Below are positions 32,589 to 38,218 of a stretch of DNA of 38,218 nucleotides, in pieces. Every line of letters begins with the position of its first letter. Position 1 is the stretch's first letter. The stretch is from positions 1 to 38,218 of the forward strand of contig CAMWQB010000010.1 of NCBI GenBank assembly GCA_947176295.1, in the 5' to 3' direction. Below the pieces are notes generated by a model. The model made no database searches and was not told the DNA's origin. It was given only the letters and a program-made list of their open reading frames with translations. The DNA is from an uncultured Porphyromonadaceae bacterium. Its GTDB lineage: Bacteria; Bacteroidota; Bacteroidia; Bacteroidales; Muribaculaceae. The translations under genes were made by a program, and so were the position numbers.

Positions 32589-32732
32589 GATTGCAGGGAT
32601 AGCAATACATTAACTCGTAAAGTATATTACCGCCATATAATTATGTTGTTATGACACAAGATTTTTTTGATTCTCCGTGCATTGATATGAATTGTATGAA
32701 ATAGGTAAAGATTATATATATAAATATTTTCG
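32589..32732. other. AT-rich gap without a recognised gene
   Basis: This stretch is markedly AT rich, with runs such as TTATATATATAAATATTTT just before the 53-aa ORF. I see no consensus promoter box, repeat or RNA. It may carry the promoter of the small ORF. Confidence 0.4.
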
Positions 32733-32894
32733 ATGATGCAAGAGGCTGAATCATATTTATTTCCGGATTATATCAGAAGAGTTGCCGACGAATTGGCTTT
32801 ATCCTATTGGGATTGGAGTGCAATCATTTTGTCTTTGTCATCATTGTTTATTGCAGTATTGTCTTTTGTAGTTGCTAAAAGGACATTGAAATAG
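32733..32894 (+). CDS. Small membrane ORF upstream of the restriction-modification genes
   Basis: A 53-aa open frame starting with two ATGs (32733 and 32736) and ending in TAG. The N-terminal half is amphipathic (EAESYLFPDYIRRVADELAL), then a transmembrane helix WSAIILSLSSLFIAVLSFVV and a short basic end AKRTLK. The anchor resembles the N-termini of longer Bacteroidetes membrane proteins that continue after a RTLK-like segment, so this may be a remnant cut at that point rather than a complete peptide. It lies about 90 nt before the methyltransferase and shares its AT-rich composition. Function unknown. Confidence 0.5.
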   Translation: MMQEAESYLFPDYIRRVADELALSYWDWSAIILSLSSLFIAVLSFVVAKRTLK

Positions 32895-32954
32895 CAAAGG
32901 CTGTGGCTCCGCTATTTTTGCTTGGGAGATAGGGGATATTTGCTGTTTTTTTTG

Positions 32955-32962
32955 TAGTTTTG
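32955..32962 (+). promoter_or_regulatory. -7 element of the methyltransferase gene
   Basis: TAGTTTTG matches TAnnTTTG and ends 21 nt before the ATG at 32984. No TTG sits at the normal spacing, so the promoter may be weak or regulated. Confidence 0.5.
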
Positions 32963-32983
32963 TACTCTCATGTATCCTTTTAA

Positions 32984-33850
32984 ATGAAGCCTGTAATAAA
33001 ATATAGAGGTGGTAAGTCGAGGGAAATCCCTCGGTTTATAAACTATATACCCCGATTTGAAGGGAGATATATCGAACCCTTTTTCGGCGGCGGTGCTCTG
33101 TATTTCTATCTGGAGCCTCAACGGGCGATAATCAATGATATCAATACAAGGCTTATTGATTTTTATCGTGGCATTCAGTTGGAGTATTCCGAAGTGAAGT
33201 CTGAATTGGCTGAGCTTGAGAAGATATACACCGAAAACAGGGCAGCATTTGATGAGTTGAAAAGACTCCACCCTGACAACCGCGTGGAGGACCGTAATGA
33301 ACAGCTGTATTATCACATTAGAGACATGTATAATGGGCTGGCGGATTCGAGATACAGGTTCGCAACCCTGTATTATTTCATTAATAAAACGGCCTATAGC
33401 GGGATGATTCGATTCAACTCTAAAGGAGAGTTCAATGTGCCGTACGGGAGGTATAAGAACTTTAATACCGACCTTCTCACAGAAGAACACTCCAGGCTAC
33501 TGAATGGTGCCGAAATCCATAATGGAGATTATTATGACATCTTTGAACTATCTGTTCCTGAGGATTTTATATTTTTAGATCCTCCATACGATTGTGTGTT
33601 CTCGGAGTACGGAAATGAAGAGTATAATGAACAGTTCGATGAAGAGAGCCACAGGCGACTTGCGGAGGATTTTATAAACCTGGGATGCAGGGCTTTGATG
33701 GTGATAAGTGCTACTCCTTTGACGATGGAACTCTACAGAGGTATGATTGTCGGGGAATACGATAAGAACTACTCTGTGAATATAAGGAACAGATTCCGGT
33801 CGGAGGCTGTCCATATAATTGTTACGAACTATGGCAACCTTCAGGAGTAA
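32984..33850 (+). CDS. Dam-like DNA adenine methyltransferase (D12 class)
   Basis: A 288-aa N6-adenine methyltransferase of the Dam/M.DpnII type. The N-terminal motif X/I region is IKYRGGKSREIPRFINYIP and YIEPFFGGGALYFYLEP (residues 29-45). INDINTRLIDFYRGI holds the SAM-binding acidic position, and the catalytic motif IV is LDPPYD (Asp199). YFINKTAYSGMIRFNSKGEF and FNVPYGRYKN are typical of Dam relatives. The expected target is GATC, which would also protect GGATC sites on both strands. Composition is clearly more AT rich than the core genes. It overlaps the endonuclease gene by 20 nt. Confidence 0.93.
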   Translation: MKPVIKYRGGKSREIPRFINYIPRFEGRYIEPFFGGGALYFYLEPQRAIINDINTRLIDFYRGIQLEYSEVKSELAELEKIYTENRAAFDELKRLHPDNRVEDRNEQLYYHIRDMYNGLADSRYRFATLYYFINKTAYSGMIRFNSKGEFNVPYGRYKNFNTDLLTEEHSRLLNGAEIHNGDYYDIFELSVPEDFIFLDPPYDCVFSEYGNEEYNEQFDEESHRRLAEDFINLGCRALMVISATPLTMELYRGMIVGEYDKNYSVNIRNRFRSEAVHIIVTNYGNLQE

Positions 33851-35531
33851 GGCTATAAATAGCAAAACTTTATTTTTTACCACATCGCCCAGAACGCCTT
33901 TAAAGGTCCTGCCTGAAATACAGCTGTTGGTCGATAACCTGGGAGGAGAGAAGTGGACTCCTGAAGCTCAGGCCAGATTCTACAGATTGTTGGGAGAAAA
34001 TGATTTTTTTGAGGGCGCTGAATCCAAGACACCGGATCTTTCGGCAAGAGACAGAATAAATCGGATACCGAAGGCTCTCGGCCTTATAACTCTCCCTGTA
34101 GTAGGCCTGTCTGAGGCAGGAAAAGAATTGCTGGAGTCTGAAAACAATAAGGAGGAGATCCTGCTCAGGCAGCTTTTGAAATTCCAGCTCCCGTCGCCGT
34201 ATCATCCTGTGGGCAAGTCGGCAGCGGACTACAATGTGAAGCCTTACCTTGAGCTTCTTCGCCTTGTCTATGATATGGATGGTCTTGAGTTTGATGAACT
34301 GCATCTCTTTGGAATGCAGCTGGTCAATTTCGAGCGATATGACGAGATTGTTGAAAAAATCAAAAAATTCAGAACACTCAAAGATCAAAACAAGGGGAGA
34401 TACAAGGAGTTTAAGCAGCAAATATTTTATGATGAATACCGTGCGGTCTTCGCGGATGAAATTGCCAAAGGCAAATTAAAGACAAGAGAAAGCAAGACGC
34501 CGACTGTTGAAGCTTTTTTGGATAAGAAAATAAGGAATCTCAGGGATTATTCCGACGCGGTTGTCAGGCACTTAAGAACTACCGGTATTGTTAATGCGAC
34601 GGCGATAGGGAAAATATTGACCATAGCGCCTGAGCGGAAAAAGGATGTAGAATATATCCTGGCCACAGTTGATAGGAATCCGGTGTATATAAAGGACCTT
34701 GCTGCCTATCAAGACTATCTGTTCAATCCTGCGCTTCCCAGACTCCTGACGGATGACATGGATGAGGTTATCGGGAAGTTGAGGGCTGAGTTTGACTTTG
34801 TTCCTCCTGAGGGCTTGTCCATTAATCGGCTGAAAGACTTGTTGAAAAGTAAGATTGACGAGCGAAAGGAAAAGCGCATAGCATCAAAAGTAAAGGAGCT
34901 CAAGAGTTATAAGCTCTATGCTGAAATTGAGGAAACTTTTGATACGTTGAATAGGTCCTATGAGCCTTCGCTCTTCTTTGAATGGAATACATGGAGAGCT
35001 ATGACGATGCTTAACGGAGGTCGGATAAAGGCAAATCTGAAGTTCGACGACGAGGGGCAGCCGATGAGCACTGCATTAGGCAACATGGCAGACATCGTCT
35101 GCGACTACGGTGATTTTGACGTAACGGTGGAGGTAACAATGGCGAGGGGGCAATTGCAGTTTAAGATGGAAGGCGAACCCGTGCCAAGGCATATTGGCAA
35201 GCATAAGGAAGAGACTAAAAAGCCGACATATTGCTTCTTTATAGCACCAACAATAAATCCTGCGACTATCGCACATTTCTTCACGCTCTATGTAACTAAT
35301 GTGGCGATGTATGGCGGAAAGTGCCGGATAATCCCTCTAACTCTCGATACATTCCGGCGGATGCTGAGACGTGCGGTGGACGCTCCCGAAAAGCCTACGC
35401 CGGATGACATCAGAAGGCTATTTGATGCTTCGGCTAAGTATGCCCGAGAGTGTGTCCTGAACGATGGAACGGAAACTGATTGGTATGGCAGGATTACCGA
35501 AAGGGCCGAAAATTGGCTCGTCGAGCCGTAG
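33831..35531 (+). CDS. AlwI-family type II restriction endonuclease
   Basis: A 566-aa protein recognisable as the AlwI family (type IIS, asymmetric GGATC-like sites). The most characteristic block spans residues 382-440: FEWNTWRAMTMLNGG, then GQPMSTALGNMADIVCDYG, DFDVTVEVTMARGQLQFKME and EPVPRHIGKH. The D...ExT arrangement there fits a PD-(D/E)xK-like nuclease centre, though I cannot prove the catalytic residues. The ATG at 33831 lies inside the methyltransferase gene (20-nt overlap); a TTG at 33819 is less likely. The overlap suggests endonuclease translation depends on prior methyltransferase translation. Site specificity is inferred. Confidence 0.9.
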   Translation: MATFRSKAINSKTLFFTTSPRTPLKVLPEIQLLVDNLGGEKWTPEAQARFYRLLGENDFFEGAESKTPDLSARDRINRIPKALGLITLPVVGLSEAGKELLESENNKEEILLRQLLKFQLPSPYHPVGKSAADYNVKPYLELLRLVYDMDGLEFDELHLFGMQLVNFERYDEIVEKIKKFRTLKDQNKGRYKEFKQQIFYDEYRAVFADEIAKGKLKTRESKTPTVEAFLDKKIRNLRDYSDAVVRHLRTTGIVNATAIGKILTIAPERKKDVEYILATVDRNPVYIKDLAAYQDYLFNPALPRLLTDDMDEVIGKLRAEFDFVPPEGLSINRLKDLLKSKIDERKEKRIASKVKELKSYKLYAEIEETFDTLNRSYEPSLFFEWNTWRAMTMLNGGRIKANLKFDDEGQPMSTALGNMADIVCDYGDFDVTVEVTMARGQLQFKMEGEPVPRHIGKHKEETKKPTYCFFIAPTINPATIAHFFTLYVTNVAMYGGKCRIIPLTLDTFRRMLRRAVDAPEKPTPDDIRRLFDASAKYARECVLNDGTETDWYGRITERAENWLVEP

Positions 35532-35550
35532 CCTTTTCTTCGTTCCATGT

Positions 35551-35602
35551 ACAAAAAAGATTTCAGGCTGTGGCGAATTTGGGGATTCGGCACAGCCTGA
35601 AA
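35551..35602 (-). terminator. Intrinsic terminator of the peptidase-mscS operon
   Basis: TTTCAGGCTGTG (35561-35572) and CACAGCCTGAAA (35591-35602) form a perfect 12-bp stem with an 18-nt loop. On the minus strand it is followed by TCTTTTTTG (35551-35559), so it terminates the minus-strand mscS transcript. On the plus strand no T tract follows, though the stem may still limit read-through from the endonuclease gene. Confidence 0.8.
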
Positions 35603-35624
35603 GAGTTTATCGGTCGGTAGACTA

Positions 35625-36614
35625 TTATTTTTCGTCTGGGGTGGTGAGATGGACGTCCATCTGGGGGAAGGGGAAGTTGATGCCGGCGGAGGGGAGCTCG
35701 TTGTATATGCGCTCGTTGATGTCGTAGAATACGTTCCAGTATTCGGAGGTCTGTGTCCAGGCGGAGATCTTGAGGTCTACGGAGCTGGCGGCAAGTTCGT
35801 TCACTTTCACGACGGGCGTGCGGTCGCTTTTGGGCATGAGGACTTTGGCGAGGGCCGGGTCGCCAGCCGGGTGAGGAAGGCCGCGGAGCTCGCGGTCGTC
35901 TTCGATGTATTGCTTGACGATGCGATCGTCGGAGGCAATGATTTCGAGAATCTTTTTGCGGGCGGCGTCGATGTTGTCGCCGTAGGAAATGCTCACGATC
36001 CAGTCGACGCGACGATAGTCTTCTTTGGAGTAGTTGTTGATGGAAGACGTGGAGAGCGGGCCGTTGGGCACTATTATGCTTTTGTTGTCGGGGGTGCAGA
36101 TTATCGTGCTGAAAATCTGAATTTCGCGCACGGTGCCGGCATAGCCCTGGGCTTCGATGTAGTCGCCGATGCGATAGGGCTTGAGCAGAAGGATAAGAAT
36201 GCCGCCGGCAAAGTTCTGGAGGGTGCCGCTCAGGGCCATGCCTATTGCAACGCCTGCGGAGGCAAAGAGGGCGATGAACGACGAGGTTTCGATGCCGAGG
36301 ATTCCTATCACCGTAACTATGAGAATGAAGTAGAGCACGATGCGTATCATGCTCAGGGTGAAGGACGTGATGCTGGTATCGACCTTGCGGCGGAGCATTA
36401 TGTTGCCTACCAGGCGATATAACTTGCCTATGATGAAGCGCCCGAGATAGAAAACGGCGATGGCTATGGCAAGGTTGATTGCGAATGTTACCGTGGCCGA
36501 TACGAGCCTCTGGAGAAGTTCGTCGACAGGAAGGTTTTTGATCATCTCGAGCTCCTGATGGGCCGAGGGGATGCTGTCGGGCAGCTGGGGCTGAATGTCG
36601 GGAATCTGTATCAT
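35625..36614 (-). CDS. mscS: MscS-family mechanosensitive channel
   Basis: A 329-aa inner-membrane channel that opens under membrane tension. Three transmembrane helices are visible: FAINLAIAIAVFYLGRFII (about 44-62), SMIRIVLYFILIVTVIGILG (about 88-107) and the pore-lining helix SFIALFASAGVAIGMALSGT followed by LQNFAGGILILLLKPY. The cytoplasmic beta domain follows (RIGDYIEAQGYAGTVREIQI, IIVPNGPLSTSSINNYS). Homomer assembly is expected. The gene begins 11 nt after the peptidase gene stop, so the two share a transcript ending at the terminator near 35551. Confidence 0.95.
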   Translation of the reverse strand: MIQIPDIQPQLPDSIPSAHQELEMIKNLPVDELLQRLVSATVTFAINLAIAIAVFYLGRFIIGKLYRLVGNIMLRRKVDTSITSFTLSMIRIVLYFILIVTVIGILGIETSSFIALFASAGVAIGMALSGTLQNFAGGILILLLKPYRIGDYIEAQGYAGTVREIQIFSTIICTPDNKSIIVPNGPLSTSSINNYSKEDYRRVDWIVSISYGDNIDAARKKILEIIASDDRIVKQYIEDDRELRGLPHPAGDPALAKVLMPKSDRTPVVKVNELAASSVDLKISAWTQTSEYWNVFYDINERIYNELPSAGINFPFPQMDVHLTTPDEK

Positions 36615-36625
36615 AATCTTGGGAA

Positions 36626-37819
36626 TCAGTGTTGCAGGGTAGAGGCCACGTCAGCCCACCAGGCGAGTGTGTTATATCCGCGATCGGAGGCGGAGGAATA
36701 GCCCGGGAGGATGTAGGTGGAGAGGCCGGAGTGGTGTGTGAGTGCTACGACGCCCCATAGGTAAGGCGTGGCATCTTCGTATTGCACGACTTCGCTCAGG
36801 GCGCTCTCGAATTCGGCAAGCTTGTCGGGGCTTCCGGCTGCAAGATGGCGCACGTATTGAGCGAAGTCGAAGTAGTTGCATCGCTCGAGGCTGACTGCCG
36901 AGTAGCGCTGGGGTGTGAATCCGTCAGTGGGCATGCCGGCGCGGGAGCCTTCATATATGGCCTTTGTGGCAGCGGCGAGGCGTGGCAGGGCGGCTGTGCG
37001 CACTACGCTCATCGTGCACATGCGAGCCGTGCCGCTCAAGGCGTTGTAGTGGTCGAAGGTGGCTCGGGCAGCGCCTTCGAGGTCGGCGGCTCCCTCGGCA
37101 AAGAAGAAGGGCAAGGTCTTGTCGTAAGGCATTCCGGCCGAAGGGAGCTCGGTGGGGCTGCCTGCCATTACGGGGGCGACCTTGCGGAGCTCGTAGAGGC
37201 TTTCTATGCCCATCATGTAGCAGCAGTCGAAATAGAGAAAATCAAGGCCTCGGCCTGCGAGGACGCGGGCCATGGTGGTAATGTTCATTTTCTCGCGTCC
37301 GGAAGCTCCGAAAGACAGAGGAGCCGGAGCATTTGCATCGGCACGCGAGCCGTCGTCGGCGATGCCGTCTTCGATCCAGCCCGTGGCATGGCTCCAGAGC
37401 ACGAGCCCATAGCTGAGGGCCGGAGCTTCGGCCTTCATGTCGTCAAGGACAGTGCTCATTGTGCCGGCTTCGACGCCGCAAGTCTCCGCCGGGTAGACTT
37501 TGAGCTCAACTATGCCCCCGGCACACACTTCCTTGAGCACGGGAGCAGAGCCGTCGGCTGGCTCGTGGAACACAAGCAGGCGCCCACCATCGCCCAGAGC
37601 GCCGTTCTCGACACCCACGAGCATTTCGCGTAGATCGTCGGCATCGAAGAAGGACGAGCCCAGGTTGTTGTTGGCGAGCATGTAGACAAGCACAGTGCGA
37701 CGCCCCCGCTTCTCGTCGCCGGGCTTCTCCGGTTCATCTGATGAGTGGCAACTCGCAAAGCCGGCAATTGCCGACAAGGCCAAAATAAAGAATATGTTGC
37801 GGAATATTATTGACTTCAT
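36626..37819 (-). CDS. Clostripain-related (C11) cysteine peptidase lipoprotein
   Basis: A 397-aa lipoprotein: the signal peptide ends in the lipobox GFASC (Cys24), so it should be lipid anchored outside the cytoplasm. The C11 catalytic dyad is visible as LVLWSHATGW (His144) and LYFDCCYMMG (Cys200 by alignment to the usual DACLM motif). VYMLANNNLGSSFFDADDLR is the family N-terminal signature. ATG 37819 is chosen because the open frame extends upstream through the tRNA-Gln gene, which cannot be coding. It is followed by mscS after 11 nt. The substrate is unknown. Confidence 0.9.
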   Translation of the reverse strand: MKSIIFRNIFFILALSAIAGFASCHSSDEPEKPGDEKRGRRTVLVYMLANNNLGSSFFDADDLREMLVGVENGALGDGGRLLVFHEPADGSAPVLKEVCAGGIVELKVYPAETCGVEAGTMSTVLDDMKAEAPALSYGLVLWSHATGWIEDGIADDGSRADANAPAPLSFGASGREKMNITTMARVLAGRGLDFLYFDCCYMMGIESLYELRKVAPVMAGSPTELPSAGMPYDKTLPFFFAEGAADLEGAARATFDHYNALSGTARMCTMSVVRTAALPRLAAATKAIYEGSRAGMPTDGFTPQRYSAVSLERCNYFDFAQYVRHLAAGSPDKLAEFESALSEVVQYEDATPYLWGVVALTHHSGLSTYILPGYSSASDRGYNTLAWWADVASTLQH

Positions 37820-37832
37820 AATAGATACAAAC

Positions 37833-37861
37833 GCAAGATATGGCAATATTATTGCCGACAA
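37833..37861 (-). promoter_or_regulatory. Promoter and palindromic operator candidate of the peptidase-mscS operon
   Basis: On the minus strand TTG (37861-37859), an 18-nt spacer and TATCTTGC (37840-37833; one mismatch to TAnnTTTG) precede ATG 37819. The spacer is filled by GGCAATATTATTGCC (37842-37856), a 7-bp inverted repeat around one base, well placed for a regulator to compete with polymerase. Confidence 0.45.
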
Positions 37862-37925
37862 TATGGTTTGCGGTCCACAAAAATAGAAAAAATCGTGACT
37901 GCAGTCAAAAAAACATCGAAAAAAT

Positions 37926-37956
37926 TTGCAGGAATAAAAAAATCGCCTTAACTTTG
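37926..37956 (+). promoter_or_regulatory. Promoter of tRNA-Gln
   Basis: TTG at 37926-37928, a 20-nt spacer and TAACTTTG at 37949-37956. The tRNA begins 47 nt later. The box context closely matches the small-RNA promoter at 8224-8254. The rest of the 37862-38002 gap shows only A/T runs. Confidence 0.8.
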
Positions 37957-38002
37957 CACCGCAAAAGCGAAGCAAGCCCTTCGCAGGAGTAGAAAAACAC
38001 CT

Positions 38003-38073
38003 TGCCTTGTGGTGTAATGGTAGCACGTCGGATTCTGGTTCCGCCTGTGAGGGTTCGAATCCTTCCAAGGCAA
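38003..38073 (+). tRNA. tRNA-Gln (anticodon CTG)
   Basis: The cloverleaf folds cleanly: acceptor TGCCTTG/CAAGGCA with discriminator A38073; D stem GTG/CAC with loop AATGGTA; anticodon stem TCGGA/TCCGC with loop TTCTGGT, giving CTG; T stem GAGGG/CCTTC with canonical loop TTCGAAT. The 27-43 pair is T-C, a mismatch at the base of the anticodon stem. CCA is not encoded. It has its own promoter and terminator. Confidence 0.96.
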
Positions 38074-38076
38074 CAA

Positions 38077-38113
38077 AGAGCTAAGTCGCAAAGACTTGGC
38101 TCTTTTTCTTTTT
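38077..38113 (+). terminator. Intrinsic terminator after tRNA-Gln
   Basis: AGAGCTAAGTC (38077-38087) pairs with GACTTGGCTCT (38093-38103) over 11 bp with one T-G, loop GCAAA, followed by TTTTTCTTTTT. Confidence 0.9.
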
Positions 38114-38218
38114 GGTTCAGGGTTATCAGTGTAATAAGAGTTCTCAATTATTGGAAAAAAATTGTTATCTTTCCTCTAAAACATATTTCGCAGCATCTCT
38201 CAGAAAATGCCAGTAAAC
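38114..38218. other. End of window, no gene seen
   Basis: AT-rich sequence with a TATCTTTC near-match to the -7 box around 38166, which might drive a gene beyond the window. Nothing else is supported. Confidence 0.3.

Noticed and set aside
33819-33830. TTG start of the AlwI-family endonuclease
   Set aside because: An in-frame ATG four codons later is the more usual start, and nothing recognisable is encoded by the additional codons.
35561-35602. The 12-bp inverted repeat read as an attachment site of the restriction-modification island
   Set aside because: A T tract follows on the minus strand and the mscS gene ends just before it, so a terminator explains it better. No matching direct repeat was seen at the left edge.
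37820-38068. Extension of the C11 peptidase frame through the tRNA-Gln gene
   Set aside because: The region holds a tRNA and its promoter on the other strand. A lipoprotein signal peptide begins cleanly at 37819.
1-38218. CRISPR array, prophage or insertion sequence
   Set aside because: No regularly spaced direct repeats, integrase, transposase or phage structural genes were seen on either strand.

Overview
The window looks like a chromosomal segment of a Bacteroidales bacterium, most likely a Muribaculaceae-type gut species. The reasons are the repeated TAnnTTTG -7 promoter elements, the near absence of Shine-Dalgarno sequences, Bacteroidetes gene neighbourhoods (nusB-yajC-ybbR-coaE, a split ThrE exporter) and a fairly high GC core. 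Most of it is housekeeping sequence; one AT-richer block near 32.5-35.6 kb looks acquired. All functional calls come from reading the sequence and recalling families; no database search was run.

Layout. 0-3.4 kb: ung (minus) diverges from tRNA-Arg(CCG); a tRNA-dihydrouridine synthase and a three-gene operon (60-aa membrane protein plus two ThrE/YjjP-YjjB-like subunits) lie on the minus strand. 3.6-8.2 kb: an exported metallophosphatase/PQQ-propeller fusion, pgk with its terminator, and a THUMP-like methyltransferase. 8.2-8.33 kb: an orphan promoter followed within about 70 nt by a strong intrinsic terminator, a good small-RNA candidate. 8.4-12 kb: a 673-aa exported protein, a C_GCAxxG_C_C redox protein, and an ECF sigma factor coupled to a four-helix membrane protein. 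12.2-18.7 kb: gdhA, then sppA-lpxK-purine nucleoside phosphorylase-thiL. 18.7-22.2 kb: nusB-yajC-ybbR-coaE. 22.2-25.3 kb: a lipoprotein, pepT and miaA. 25.3-29.9 kb: a SNF2-family ATPase and a tightly linked 611-aa partner whose C-terminus resembles the XPB N-terminal (Helicase_C_3) module. 30-32.5 kb: prmA, a predicted barrel protein and an M48 metallopeptidase.

32.5-35.6 kb: a long structured hairpin, a 53-aa membrane ORF, a Dam-like adenine methyltransferase and an overlapping AlwI-family restriction endonuclease. This is a compact restriction-modification island. 35.6-38.2 kb: a clostripain-like lipoprotein peptidase and an MscS channel (minus-strand operon), then tRNA-Gln(CTG) with promoter and terminator.

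The main items for a second look are the small RNA at 8258-8325, the tRNA-Arg with an apparent A19-U56 swap of the universal G19-C56 pair, the SNF2/XPB-N-like gene pair, and the restriction-modification island with its boundary hairpin and small membrane ORF.
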